A DNA stretch of 64,000 nt from UBA1181 sp045601045 (GTDB lineage: Bacteria > Bacteroidota > Bacteroidia > Bacteroidales > Paludibacteraceae), in contig JAZRZA010000073.1 in NCBI GenBank assembly GCA_045601045.1, positions 40,015-104,014 on the forward strand. The letters run 5' to 3'. Below the pieces are notes generated by a model. The model made no database searches and was not told where the DNA came from. It was given only the letters and a program-made list of their open reading frames with translations. This document shows, piece after piece, positions 39,240-49,155 of this stretch. Made by a program: the position numbers and the translations under genes. Within the stretch, counting starts at the first letter, position 1; the number at the start of each line of letters is the position of its first letter.

Positions 39240-41429
39240 ATGTCATCAGCATTAAGATTTGAGGTTATTTCGAAGGCTTTTGAAAAGAAGCCGTTGGTGA
39301 TTCCGAACAGAGAGGATCGTCCAAGTGAATTCTTCGCTAAATACGTATTCAATCGTCAGAAGATGTTCAAGTATCTTCCTGCGAAAGTGTATAAGAAGAT
39401 GTGTGACGTTATCGACAATGGCACTACATTGGATCTTGCAACTGCGGATGCTGTTGCTGAGGGCATGAAGCGTTGGGCCATGGAGTTGGGTGCTACCCAC
39501 TGTACACACTGGTTCCAACCATTGACAGAAGGAACAGCCGAGAAGCATGATGGTTTTGTTGAGCACGACTGGAAAGGCGGTATGGTGGAGGAATTCTCCG
39601 GCAAGCAATTGGTTCAACAAGAGCCTGACGCCAGCTCTTTCCCAAGTGGAGGTATCCGTTCCACTTTCGAGGCTCGTGGATATTCCGCATGGGATCCTGC
39701 CAGCCCGGTATTCGTAATCGGCGATACATTGCATATCCCAACTGTATTCATCTCCTACACCGGTGAGGCACTTGACTACAAGGCACCATTGAAGAAGGCT
39801 TTGAAGGCAGTTGATAAAGCTGCTACTGCAGTGGTTCAATACTTCTACCCAGAGGTGACAAAGGTCATCAGCAACTTGGGTTGGGAGCAAGAGTATTTCT
39901 TGGTAGATGAGGGTCTTTACGCAGCACGTCCAGACTTGTTGATGACTGGCCGTACATTGATGGGCCACGACTCCGCTAAGAACCAACAGATGGAGGACCA
40001 CTACTTCGGTTCTATCCCTGCTCGTGTGGCTGCGTTCATGAAGGATCTTGAGATCCAAGCTTTGGAATTGGGTATCCCTTGTAAGACTCGTCACAATGAG
40101 GTAGCCCCTAACCAATTCGAGTTGGCTCCTATCTTCGAAGAGACTAACCTTGCTGTTGACCACAACATGTTGATCATGGGTGTTATGCAAGAGGTTGCTC
40201 GTAAGCACGGTTTCCGTTGTTTGCTTCACGAAAAACCATTTGCAGGTGTCAACGGATCAGGAAAGCATAACAACTGGTCTTTGTCAACCAATACAGGCGT
40301 ATTGTTGCACGGACCTGGCAAGACCGCAACAGACAACCTTCGTTTCGTGACATTCATCGTCGAGACTTTGATGGGTGTATATCGTCACAACGGATTGTTG
40401 AAGGCAAGTATCATCAGCGCAACCAACGCGCACCGTTTGGGCGCAAACGAGGCACCTCCTGCAATCATCTCTTCATTCCTTGGCAAACAGTTGTCTGATT
40501 TGTTGGATGAGCTTGAGAAGTCATCAGACGATGAGGTGAAGTTGGATGGCAAGCGCGCGATGAGCTTGGATATCCCTCAAATCCCAGAGTTGATGTTGGA
40601 TAATACCGATCGTAACCGTACCTCTCCATTTGCCTTCACAGGTAACCGTTTCGAGTTCCGTGCGGTAGGTAGCCAAGCAAACTGTGCAGCTGCCATGATC
40701 GTATTGAATACCGCAGTTGCGGAGGCACTTGCCGACTTCAAGGTAAGAGTTGACGCTTTGATCGCTAAGGGTGCTGAGAAGAACGCTGCCATCTTGAAGG
40801 TGGTTCGCGAGGATATCAAGACCTGTAGGGACATCCACTTCGACGGAAATGGTTATAGCGATGAGTGGAAGAAAGAGGCTGCTTCTCGTGGATTGGATGT
40901 TGAGTCTTCAGCTCCATTGATGCTTGACAACTACGTTAAGCCTGAATCTATCGAGATGTTCAAGAAGATGAACGTGCTTTCCGAGGCTGAGCTCCGCGCT
41001 CGTCTTGAGATCAAGCAAGAGACTTATACCAAGAAGATCCAGATCGAGGCTCGTATCTTCGGTGACCTTTGTCTCAACCACATCGTGCCAGTGGCAAAGC
41101 GTTACCAAAAGCAATTGATCGACAATATCAAGGTGGTACAAAGTGTATTCTCTGATAAGGAGGCCGCTGAGTTGACTGCTGATGATATGGATATTGTTCG
41201 TCAAATCAACAGCCACTGTACCTTCATCATCAAGAATGTTGAGGCATTGGTTGACGCTCGTCGCGTAGCAAATAAGATCGAGGATGAGCGTAGCAAGGCG
41301 ATCGCTTACCACGATACAGTTGCTCCACTTCTTGAGACTATCCGCTACCATGTGGACAAGCTCGAGTTGATCGTCGATGACGAGTTGTGGCCATTGCCAA
41401 AATACCGTGAACTCCTCTTTATTAGATAG
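39240..41429 (+). CDS. glnN: Glutamine synthetase type III
   Basis: 729 residues, the length of GSIII enzymes (GSI is about 470). Makes glutamine from glutamate, ammonia and ATP; dodecameric. Seen: THWFQPLTEGTAEKHDGF (GSIII-specific), ELAPIFEETNLAVDHN, HEKPFAGVNGSGKHNNWSLS (catalytic glycine loop) and NRTSPFAFTGNRFEFRAVGS (ATP/glutamate site). GSIII is the main GS of Bacteroidales. Shares the control region with dapF; a terminator follows. Confidence 0.97.
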   Translation: MSSALRFEVISKAFEKKPLVIPNREDRPSEFFAKYVFNRQKMFKYLPAKVYKKMCDVIDNGTTLDLATADAVAEGMKRWAMELGATHCTHWFQPLTEGTAEKHDGFVEHDWKGGMVEEFSGKQLVQQEPDASSFPSGGIRSTFEARGYSAWDPASPVFVIGDTLHIPTVFISYTGEALDYKAPLKKALKAVDKAATAVVQYFYPEVTKVISNLGWEQEYFLVDEGLYAARPDLLMTGRTLMGHDSAKNQQMEDHYFGSIPARVAAFMKDLEIQALELGIPCKTRHNEVAPNQFELAPIFEETNLAVDHNMLIMGVMQEVARKHGFRCLLHEKPFAGVNGSGKHNNWSLSTNTGVLLHGPGKTATDNLRFVTFIVETLMGVYRHNGLLKASIISATNAHRLGANEAPPAIISSFLGKQLSDLLDELEKSSDDEVKLDGKRAMSLDIPQIPELMLDNTDRNRTSPFAFTGNRFEFRAVGSQANCAAAMIVLNTAVAEALADFKVRVDALIAKGAEKNAAILKVVREDIKTCRDIHFDGNGYSDEWKKEAASRGLDVESSAPLMLDNYVKPESIEMFKKMNVLSEAELRARLEIKQETYTKKIQIEARIFGDLCLNHIVPVAKRYQKQLIDNIKVVQSVFSDKEAAELTADDMDIVRQINSHCTFIIKNVEALVDARRVANKIEDERSKAIAYHDTVAPLLETIRYHVDKLELIVDDELWPLPKYRELLFIR

Positions 41430-41458
41430 CGGTTGAGGAGATTTCTCCTCACTGAAGG

Positions 41459-41494
41459 GGGCGGGGTTGTCATTCGACGATACCCGCCCTTTTT
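41459..41494 (+). terminator. Terminator of glnN
   Basis: GGGCGGG (41459-41465) pairs with CCCGCCC (41483-41489), followed by five T. Confidence 0.8.
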
Positions 41495-41531
41495 CTTTGA
41501 CCCCTCTTATGGATGAAAAAAGAAACAAAAG

Positions 41532-41567
41532 AAACGCCCGACTCTGAATATTCAAAGTCGGGCGTTT
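41532..41567. terminator. Terminator behind the lrp/asnC gene
   Basis: AAACGCCCGACT (41532-41543) and AGTCGGGCGTTT (41556-41567), a perfect 12-bp stem, with T-rich flank on the minus strand. It lies 24 nt after the regulator's stop codon. Confidence 0.75.
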
Positions 41568-41590
41568 TCGGTAAAGGTTTATCGGTTGGA

Positions 41591-42070
41591 TCAATCATCC
41601 TCCTCTTCCATCTCGTTGATGGAGAGCGAACGGTTGATGAACGAGTCGAATGAGATGATGGTTTCTAACTTCGAGAGGCCGATTGGCTGAATCTTCTCCC
41701 GGATGATTTTGTGCAATTCCTGGTTGTTGAATGCGTAGATCTTAACCATTATGTCGTATTCTCCTGTTGTGTAGTGACACTCCACCACCTCTGGTATATT
41801 CTTGAGAATCTCCTCCGCTTTGGCGTAACGGGTAGGATCGGAAAGTGATATGCCTACGAAGGCACAAGCTTGATAGCCTAAAGCTCTTGGATCAAAGATG
41901 AATTGGGTGCCTCGGATGACGCCCAATTTTTGCATTCGTTGGATACGCTGATGGATGGCAGCACCGCTCACGTTACAGGCTCTCGCCACTTCCAAAAAAG
42001 GAATTCTGGCATCTTGCGCGATCATCTGGATGATCTTTCTGTCGAGTTCGTCAATAATAGGTTCGCTCAT
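41591..42070 (-). CDS. Lrp/AsnC family transcriptional regulator
   Basis: 159 residues. N-terminal helix-turn-helix (LDRKIIQMIAQDARIPFLEV, then ARACNVSGAAIHQRIQRMQ) and C-terminal ligand-binding RAM domain (GIRGTQFIFDPRALGYQACA with FVGISLSDPTR, GEYDIMVKIYAFN). Such proteins form octamers that sense amino acids. It converges on glnN, and its own start is preceded by an 18-bp palindrome, a good autoregulatory site. It is a candidate regulator for the nearby nitrogen genes, although the TATCATTTTGATA motif there differs from its own palindrome. Confidence 0.92.
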   Translation of the reverse strand: MSEPIIDELDRKIIQMIAQDARIPFLEVARACNVSGAAIHQRIQRMQKLGVIRGTQFIFDPRALGYQACAFVGISLSDPTRYAKAEEILKNIPEVVECHYTTGEYDIMVKIYAFNNQELHKIIREKIQPIGLSKLETIISFDSFINRSLSINEMEEEDD

Positions 42071-42086
42071 ACGCTAATGTGTTAAT

Positions 42087-42116
42087 TCAGTTGACGTTAA
42101 CTGATACACAAAGATA
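42087..42116 (-). promoter_or_regulatory. Promoter and palindromic operator of the lrp/asnC gene
   Basis: Minus-strand -7 box TATCTTTG at 42109-42116. Right after it, covering the start site, is TCAGTTGACGTTAACTGA (42087-42104), an 18-bp inverted repeat with one mismatched pair, 17 nt before the ATG. Confidence 0.6.
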
Positions 42117-42221
42117 AAAAAATTACTCGAAAAACGATGGTTTTTACCCTTTAAAATGTATGTTTTTTGCATAAAAATTTACACTTTTTTGGCCTTAATT
42201 CAGGTAATCGAAATCGCATAA

Positions 42222-42258
42222 AAAACGCCCTTATGAGTATCTCTCACAAGGGCGTTTT
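42222..42258 (-). terminator. Terminator of the CoA-dehydratase-activase gene
   Basis: AAAACGCCCTT (42222-42232) pairs with AAGGGCGTTTT (42248-42258), with TGAG/CTCA continuing inward; T-tract on the minus strand. Confidence 0.8.
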
Positions 42259-42281
42259 GATCTATAATTTTGTAGGGAATT

Positions 42282-45200
42282 CTACTTCATATTGCTGGTG
42301 AAAAGCAATAGACGGTTGGCGATATTCGCCTCGCTGACACCTCCGTCGAAGTCGAGGGAGAGCATGTTCAACTGCGGATATTGTTGCTTCATCTTCTTCT
42401 CGATACCGCGTGCCACGATGTGGTTGGCGATGCATCCGAAAGGCTGCATGCTGACAACATTGTTGCAACCATCTTTGATAAAGGCGATTACCTCGGCTGG
42501 CAATAGCCAACCCTCTCCGAATTGAGCGGAAAGCGAGATGACATCCTTCGCGTATTCGCTGATGGTCTTGATATCTTGTTCAGGCTTATAGTAGCGGAAC
42601 ACGGAACATTCCGCCTCCATCTTCTTCATGACTTTGCGGATATAACTGTAAGCCATATCGATGACCAATGGTGGCACCTTGAACCTCTTTACAAAGTTCT
42701 CTCGGTTGAATTTGTAGTTGACAAAGGCGCGGAAGAAGAAGTTGTGTACCGCTGAAGGAATTACCTCAACGCCGTGTTCCATCAACCAATCTGGCACATA
42801 ACGGTGTGCGTATGGATTGAATTTCAAGAAGATCTCTCCTGTGATTCCCGCCTTTGGATAGACTCGATCCTCGTAAATTGGCACCTCGTTGAAGGCTCTG
42901 GCAGCCTCTCCGATGAGTTTCAGCAATCCCTTTGTATCGTTCTTTTCGACCAATGGTTTGGCCTTTTCCAAGTAGAGGTCGCGGAGTTTGCGCGACTCTC
43001 CCTTGTTCTTTTCACGCACGGCGATGGCGTGGTAGAAGATGGACAACCAGTCACCATACATGGTCGCGTAAATGACTAGCGGAGCCGCTTTGATAAGATT
43101 CAATTTGAATCCTGGTTGATCCTCGATGTTGTCGGTTCCTCCGATACCGATAACCGGTACCTTCTCGAATCCCGCATCTACGATGGCCTTACGGATGAGT
43201 GGCGGGTAGTTGGCGGCGCGGCACTGGCCCAATTGGGTAACAGCCACGGCTACCTTATCAAGGTCATATTTACCCGATTGCAAAGCCTTGATCAAGTCTC
43301 CTACGATCAAAGTGGCAGGGTAACAAACCTCATTGTTGGAGTATTTCAGACCTATGTCGTTTGACTCGGCGTTGCTGAGTGGCAACGACTCTAAGTTATA
43401 ACCCACCCATTTGAATGCGGCAGGGAAGAGAGGGGAGAGGTATTCGGTGAAGAATGGCGCGAGGATAGTTCTCTTCTCGTTGTCTCCCACCTCGAAGCGG
43501 TTTGGCTTCACGAATGGCTTCACTTCAGTGGCCTCTTTGGCCTCAAATTTCAAGCTCTCGATAAGCGATCTGACGCGCAACTTCATGGAACCCACGTTGT
43601 TGATATCGTCGATCTTCAACAGTGTCAATGATTTACCGTAACGGTTGAGCAAGCTGCGAACTTCATCGACAAAGAATGCGTCCGGACCACAGCCGAAGGA
43701 AGTGGTCTCCACATAGTGGACGTTTCTGCCTTGTCGTGCCGCCCATTGAGCGGAGTTGAGGATACGGTTGACAAAAGACCATTGTTTGATGATGAAGGCC
43801 TCCTTCTCATCCACGTTGTTCTTTCTGGACACCTCTTCGGTAATCACATCCACGCCCATCTGGGAAATCATCTCAGAAACTTTGTGTTGAATGAGCGGGT
43901 CTGTATGGTAAGGACGACCTGCGAGAACGATCACCAAACGGTTCTCTTTTTTCGCCTTTTCATAAGCCTCCTCGTTCAATTTGCGGAGGTTCAATCCGAA
44001 TTCACTGTAGGCGGCGACTGCCTTTTCATGGGCTTTTTTAACCACTTTCTCTGGAACCCCCAATCCCTTCATGTAGCGGATCAGTTGTTTGAGCAATAAC
44101 TTCTCATCTTTGAAGGAGATGACAGGAGAGTCGATTGGAATTTCAGAATCGATGGCGCTATTCACCACGTCAGGGTAACCGATGATAATCGGACAGTTGA
44201 AACTGTTGTGGGCCGCATTGTCCTCCACACACTCGTAAACCACGCGTGGGAAGAAGATTCTGTCCACTCCCTTGTCTTGGAGTTCGTATATATGGCTATG
44301 AACCAACTTTGCCGGGAAGCAGATGTTGTCTGACATCACGGAATGGACACCCTTCTCGTAGTTGCGGTAGGTGGAGGTTGAGGACAATGAGACCTCAATG
44401 TTACACTCCGTGAAGAAGGTGTGCCAGAATGGGAACTCCTCGTACATATTCAATGCTCTTGGAATACCCATGGTAAAGCGTGGAGAGAGCAATTTGGATG
44501 GTTGCTCGGCACGGCTGAAAAGTTCTTGGTACTTTCTTGCGCTCATGTCGATGCCTGGCTTGTCCGCTGAACTACCATTGTTAAAGATCTTCTCACACTT
44601 GTTGCCAGAATAGTAAACTCCTCCGTTTTTGAAGGCGTACTTGGTAATTTGGCAATTATTTTCGCATCCTTTGCAGGATAGTAATTTAGATTCGTATTCG
44701 GCGGAGTTGAGGAAGCTGTCGAGCGGAGTCGGCCTCTTCAATTGGTCGTGCATCTTCTTAGCGTAGAGCGCGCAACCGTAGGCGCCCATCAATTCCGGCA
44801 CGTTGTTGCAATATACGTTGGTGCCGGTAAGATTCTCGAATGCCTTTACGATGGAGTCGTTTTTCATGGTACCACCTTGTAGCACGATGTTCTTGCCCAA
44901 CTCTTCGTAATTCTTGATTTTCAACACCTTGAACAAACAGTTCTTCACAACTGAATAGGCCAAACCAGCCGCGATGTCGCTCACCGCATAACCCTCGCGA
45001 AGCACTTGCTTTACCTTGGAGTTCATGAAGACGGTGCATCGTGTACCCAAATCGCAAGGGTTTTGGCTTTGGCATGCTTGGTAAACGAAATCGGTGATCT
45101 CGCAACCCAATGTTTGAGCGAATGTCTCGATGAAGGATCCGCAGCCTGATGAGCAGGCCTCGTTGATCTCCATACGGGTCAATGCACCATTCTCCACATA

Positions 45201-46517
45201 GATGGCCTTCATATCTTGACCTCCGATGTCGAGGATAAAGGATACATCCGGACACATGTTCTTGGCAGCCACATAGTGGGCCATGGTCTCGATCATACCG
45301 AAGTCGAGTGAGTAGGCAGCCTTGATCAGGTCCTCACCGTAACCGGTGGAGCAGCCCGCAGTGATCTCAAGGTCTAGCTTCTCCTCCACACAACGTGCTT
45401 TCAATTTCTCCAAACCGCGTCGAACGGCGCCGATCGGATTACCTCCGTTGTGGGTATAATATTTGTAGAGGATGTCACCTGTCTCGTTGATCAAGACAAT
45501 CTTGGTGGTGGTGGATCCGGAGTCGATACCCAAGTAGGTCTTTCCCTTGCATTCGTTCAAGTTGACGACAGGGATGTGTGACTTCTCCTTCTCGGCCTTC
45601 CAAGCCATATACTCCTCCTCATCGACGAAGATAGGAGGTAAGGTGACATTTGTTTTGTTCTTATTGGGATCTGCCTCCTTCTTGACTTCCGGCTCACGGC
45701 TCAATATCTCCGTCAGTTCATTAACGTCCAAAGGAGTCATTTCGTTCTTGAATAGGGCGGTACCCCATGCAGGAATGATATTCGCGTTGTCGAGGATGAC
45801 GCAATCTTTGTTGATGTCCAACTTGAAGTAGTCGGCGATCGCCTTTCTGAGCGATTCGATGAATGTGAGCGGACCGCCGCAGAAGAGCACCTTGGAGCGA
45901 ACCTCGCAACCATGTGAGAGCGCGCTGGCGGTCTGTACCGCCACGGCACGGAAGATGGAAGCCGCGATATCCTCCTTGGAGGCGTTGCGGGCAATGAGGT
46001 TTTGAATATCCGTCTTGGAGAATACGCCACAACGGGATGCGATAGGGTAAACGTGTCCCGCATTTTTCGCAAGTCCGTCGAGATCAGTCACCTCCACACC
46101 AAGGCAGAGCGCCATTTGGTCGATGAAGGCACCCGTACCACCGGCACAGTTACCGTTCATACGAAGGTCGGAAACTTGACCATCTTTTAGGTAAACAATC
46201 TTGGCGTCCTCACCACCGATATCGATGATGGTGGAGATCTCCGGATGCACCTGTTTGGTGAATTCCGTAGCGGCGATTACCTCTTGGACAAAAGGGATAT
46301 TGTATCTTTCTGAGACACCTAAGCCCACAGATCCAGTGATGGATAGTGTGAATTTCTCTGTGGTGAGGGTTGATTTCAGCTCATCAAGGAATGCGGCGAT
46401 GGCACCCTTGACATTCGCCAAGTGTCGTTTGTATGATGAATATACTACTTTCCCAGTTTCATCGAGCACCACAATTTTAGCGGTTGTGGAGCCAATGTCA
46501 AGACCTATTCTGAACAT
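42282..46517 (-). CDS. Giant 2-hydroxyacyl-CoA dehydratase activase-related protein (two ASKHA domains + DUF2229 + HgdB-like)
   Basis: 1411 residues. Two tandem activase (BcrAD/BadFG) domains begin MFRIGLDIGSTTAKIVV and KTYLGIDSGSTTTKIVL; each carries the two cysteines that hold a shared 4Fe-4S cluster (NCAGGTGAF with SRCGVF; EACSSGCGSF with TRCTVF). Next is a four-cysteine segment SCKGCENNCQITK with NKCEKIF, then a DUF2229 domain (~660-900) and a C-terminal part resembling the dehydratase B/D subunits (~990-1400). Activases use ATP to inject an electron into 2-hydroxyacyl-CoA dehydratases. This fused form is widespread in anaerobes, but its substrate is unknown. No separate dehydratase subunit genes flank it. 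Confidence 0.88.
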   Translation of the reverse strand: MFRIGLDIGSTTAKIVVLDETGKVVYSSYKRHLANVKGAIAAFLDELKSTLTTEKFTLSITGSVGLGVSERYNIPFVQEVIAATEFTKQVHPEISTIIDIGGEDAKIVYLKDGQVSDLRMNGNCAGGTGAFIDQMALCLGVEVTDLDGLAKNAGHVYPIASRCGVFSKTDIQNLIARNASKEDIAASIFRAVAVQTASALSHGCEVRSKVLFCGGPLTFIESLRKAIADYFKLDINKDCVILDNANIIPAWGTALFKNEMTPLDVNELTEILSREPEVKKEADPNKNKTNVTLPPIFVDEEEYMAWKAEKEKSHIPVVNLNECKGKTYLGIDSGSTTTKIVLINETGDILYKYYTHNGGNPIGAVRRGLEKLKARCVEEKLDLEITAGCSTGYGEDLIKAAYSLDFGMIETMAHYVAAKNMCPDVSFILDIGGQDMKAIYVENGALTRMEINEACSSGCGSFIETFAQTLGCEITDFVYQACQSQNPCDLGTRCTVFMNSKVKQVLREGYAVSDIAAGLAYSVVKNCLFKVLKIKNYEELGKNIVLQGGTMKNDSIVKAFENLTGTNVYCNNVPELMGAYGCALYAKKMHDQLKRPTPLDSFLNSAEYESKLLSCKGCENNCQITKYAFKNGGVYYSGNKCEKIFNNGSSADKPGIDMSARKYQELFSRAEQPSKLLSPRFTMGIPRALNMYEEFPFWHTFFTECNIEVSLSSTSTYRNYEKGVHSVMSDNICFPAKLVHSHIYELQDKGVDRIFFPRVVYECVEDNAAHNSFNCPIIIGYPDVVNSAIDSEIPIDSPVISFKDEKLLLKQLIRYMKGLGVPEKVVKKAHEKAVAAYSEFGLNLRKLNEEAYEKAKKENRLVIVLAGRPYHTDPLIQHKVSEMISQMGVDVITEEVSRKNNVDEKEAFIIKQWSFVNRILNSAQWAARQGRNVHYVETTSFGCGPDAFFVDEVRSLLNRYGKSLTLLKIDDINNVGSMKLRVRSLIESLKFEAKEATEVKPFVKPNRFEVGDNEKRTILAPFFTEYLSPLFPAAFKWVGYNLESLPLSNAESNDIGLKYSNNEVCYPATLIVGDLIKALQSGKYDLDKVAVAVTQLGQCRAANYPPLIRKAIVDAGFEKVPVIGIGGTDNIEDQPGFKLNLIKAAPLVIYATMYGDWLSIFYHAIAVREKNKGESRKLRDLYLEKAKPLVEKNDTKGLLKLIGEAARAFNEVPIYEDRVYPKAGITGEIFLKFNPYAHRYVPDWLMEHGVEVIPSAVHNFFFRAFVNYKFNRENFVKRFKVPPLVIDMAYSYIRKVMKKMEAECSVFRYYKPEQDIKTISEYAKDVISLSAQFGEGWLLPAEVIAFIKDGCNNVVSMQPFGCIANHIVARGIEKKMKQQYPQLNMLSLDFDGGVSEANIANRLLLFTSNMK

Positions 46518-46647
46518 ATTAATTTATGACGTATAAATAATCGCGAAATTAGTCATAAAAAACGAGATTGCCAACCGATTAGTCATAGATTTAATTTTTG
46601 TTAAAAACCAACCTCTAACTTTTTGAAAATGAATAAAAAAAGAATCG

Positions 46648-46655
46648 CAAAAATA
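46648..46655 (-). promoter_or_regulatory. Possible -7 box of the activase gene
   Basis: Minus-strand TATTTTTG, about 130 nt before the start at 46517. A second, imperfect box (TAATTTCG) lies nearer, around 46533-46542. The rest of 46518-46712 shows nothing else. Confidence 0.35.
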
Positions 46656-46712
46656 GATCCTGCGCAAAAATCGGAATCTTTAGACCTTGGGGGAGTAGGC
46701 GAGCCGTAATCG

Positions 46713-49028
46713 CTATTGCTCATCGGAAATGGAGATGGCTTCACAGTCTTTCATTAGTTTTTCAATCTTCTCCAATTCTCCGACGATCCAGATGTAATCG
46801 CCTTCGCAGATTTGGGTGTTAGGGGATGGGTTCATCATAGTGGTACCCTCGTGTTCAATGCCGACCACCATACATTTGGAGTATTCCTTGATGCCGGATT
46901 GGCTGATGCTTTTTCCTGCCAAATTGGAGGCGGGAGAGATTTGGAACTGCTCGATTACCACACCTTGGTTCTGGGTATCTACCATCCACTCTTCATTGTC
47001 TGTGTTGAGTGCGTCGTTGAAGGTTTTTAATTGTTCATCGGAACCCAATACGAGTAGTTTATCCAATGGGAAGATGATTTCGCTCGCCGTCGGAATGTTG
47101 ATACGTTGTTTACCTCGCATAATAGAGACCACGTAAACACCGAATTTTTGGTGGAAGTTCACTTTACGAAGGGTGCTTCCGATAAATTTTGAATATTGTG
47201 GCACCTCGAAATCCACCAAGTGCAAATCATGGGCGGATAGTCTTTGGGCCAATTGGCGTTTGCCGAATACCTCTTGTTCTCTACGCTTCTTGTTCGCCTC
47301 GTTTTCTCTGGAATTGAGGTTTTGCATGAATTTTCGTTCCAAAGTAATGGAATAGAGTTTTACTCGTCTGGAACGAAGCATCAAGACGATAAGGGAGATC
47401 GCGCTGATGATGAATAGGAAGATGAATAGAATGCCGATGTTGAGGTTTATCAGTTTGGCTGTTTTCAATAGTATAGTGTAAACAAAGGCCGCCGCAATGA
47501 TGAAACGCAACAGAATGGTGGCTATTAGTGGGGCATGGTTGCTCTTGCTGCTCTTCCATAGGTATTTGTACTCCAGGGAGTGGTTCTTTTTGGCGACGAT
47601 GGCGCGAAGCAGGGGTGAAATGACGAGGATGGTAAGGGCCGCGCTGATGATAGCCCCCCAAGCACCCCCCACTTTGTGCATCATAAATGGTATGAAATAC
47701 TTGATTGAGAGTAGTTCGATGGCGATGGTGAGCATCGAATAGACCAATATGATTCGACTAATCTGCATGAGTAAGCTGTGCCAAACGCTTTGCGCGTGGG
47801 TGGATTTACCAGAAACGGATCTTCGCTCGATGGCTGTCACCCATGTATCGGGAAGATGTTTGTCCACGTAGTTGCAAGCGGGTTCGGCGAGTCTCATAAT
47901 GTAAGGGGTGAGGAAGATGGTGATGACCGATACCGCTACAATGACGGGGTAGATGAATTTGTCGATGATGCCCAAATTGATACCCAGCAAGGCGATGATA
48001 AAGGCAAACTCGCCAATTTGTGTAAGGCAAAAGCCTGATTGAAGCGCTGTTTTGATCGGTTGTCCCGCCAAAAGCAGACCGCAGGTACCAAAGGTGATCT
48101 GTCCCAAAATGACAGTCAAGGTGATGACAAGGATGGGAACGATGTATTCGCTGATGACGGAGAAGTCCACCATCATACCGACGGAGACGAAAAAGATGGC
48201 GCCGAATATATCTTTTAATGGACGAATCAACCGTTCAATCCTTTCCGCCTCCAAGGTCTCGGCCAAGATGGAACCCATCACGAAGGCACCGAGCGCGGAG
48301 GAGAATCCCACCTCCATGGCGAAGAGTACCATGCCGAAACATAGTCCAAGGGAGAAGACCAGGATGGTTTCATCGTTCAACACCTTTTTTGTCTTTTGCA
48401 AAACGCTAGGAATAAAGTAGATACCCGCAATCAACCAAACAACGAGGAAGAAAATCAGTTTGAGTATTCCCATGATGAGATTTTCCCCTTCGAAGGTCTT
48501 GCTGACAGCGAGGGTGGAGATTAAGACCATTAGGATGATGGCGATCAAATCCTCAATGATCAGGATGCCGAAGACAATTCGGGTGTAGGATTGGTTGCGT
48601 AGCCCCATGTCGTCAAACGCCTTGATGATAATGGCGGTGGAGGACATGGAGATCATACCTCCCAATAGAATACTGTTGGTGAGGCCCCATCCCAAAGACA
48701 TACCGACCATGAATCCCAGTAGAATCATGAATAGGATGATGGTAATGGCTGTGATGGCGGCGGTTTGCCCCACTTTGAGCAGTTTCTTGAAACTGAAATC
48801 CAATCCTAAACTGAATAGGAGGAAGATGACGCCGATGTCGGACCATGTACCGATATCGGATGTTCCGGAAACGGTGGGGGTCAGGGAGATTTGGGAACTT
48901 ACGAGGCATCCAGCCACAATGTAACCAAGCACAACGGGTTGTTTCAACCATTTGAAAATGATTGTCATAATTCCTCCCGATATGAGGATCAAGGCAAGGT
49001 CCGAAAGTAGTGGTGGAATATTCTCCAT
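46713..49028 (-). CDS. Kef-type cation:proton antiporter with TrkA-C domain
   Basis: 771 residues from ATG 49028 (a start at 49082 would lie upstream of the promoter box). About 12-13 spans of the CPA2 Na+/H+ exchanger family (ALILISGGIMTIIFKWLKQP, VVLGYIVAGCLV, FGILIIEDLIAI, FSSALGAFVMGSILAE), a second membrane region (~430-560) not typical of short KefB, then a cytoplasmic TrkA-C domain (IGSTLRKVNFHQKFGVYVVS to LVLGSDEQLKTF) and a second one at the end (FQISPASNLAGKSI to IWIVGELEKIEKL). TrkA-C domains sense ligands such as nucleotides and gate ion flow. Likely K+/H+ or Na+/H+ exchange. Confidence 0.88.
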   Translation of the reverse strand: MENIPPLLSDLALILISGGIMTIIFKWLKQPVVLGYIVAGCLVSSQISLTPTVSGTSDIGTWSDIGVIFLLFSLGLDFSFKKLLKVGQTAAITAITIILFMILLGFMVGMSLGWGLTNSILLGGMISMSSTAIIIKAFDDMGLRNQSYTRIVFGILIIEDLIAIILMVLISTLAVSKTFEGENLIMGILKLIFFLVVWLIAGIYFIPSVLQKTKKVLNDETILVFSLGLCFGMVLFAMEVGFSSALGAFVMGSILAETLEAERIERLIRPLKDIFGAIFFVSVGMMVDFSVISEYIVPILVITLTVILGQITFGTCGLLLAGQPIKTALQSGFCLTQIGEFAFIIALLGINLGIIDKFIYPVIVAVSVITIFLTPYIMRLAEPACNYVDKHLPDTWVTAIERRSVSGKSTHAQSVWHSLLMQISRIILVYSMLTIAIELLSIKYFIPFMMHKVGGAWGAIISAALTILVISPLLRAIVAKKNHSLEYKYLWKSSKSNHAPLIATILLRFIIAAAFVYTILLKTAKLINLNIGILFIFLFIISAISLIVLMLRSRRVKLYSITLERKFMQNLNSRENEANKKRREQEVFGKRQLAQRLSAHDLHLVDFEVPQYSKFIGSTLRKVNFHQKFGVYVVSIMRGKQRINIPTASEIIFPLDKLLVLGSDEQLKTFNDALNTDNEEWMVDTQNQGVVIEQFQISPASNLAGKSISQSGIKEYSKCMVVGIEHEGTTMMNPSPNTQICEGDYIWIVGELEKIEKLMKDCEAISISDEQ

Positions 49029-49049
49029 AATATTTCGTGAATTCTTATG

Positions 49050-49057
49050 CAAAAGTA
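49050..49057 (-). promoter_or_regulatory. -7 box of the antiporter gene
   Basis: Minus-strand TACTTTTG, 21 nt before the ATG at 49028. It decides the start because the longer frame begins upstream of it. Confidence 0.6.
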
Positions 49058-49141
49058 GGGATTTTTTCACATTTGTATGCATATCAATCGCCCTATTTAT
49101 TAAATAAAGTTAAGCGCGATGAAATGTTAAAATCGTTTTTT

Positions 49142-49149
49142 TATATTTG
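49142..49149 (+). promoter_or_regulatory. -7 box almost touching the histidine kinase start codon
   Basis: TATATTTG ends 6 nt before the ATG at 49156, so transcription should begin at or within about 3 nt of the start codon; the message would be leaderless or nearly so. Confidence 0.55.
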
Positions 49150-49155
49150 CGTCAA

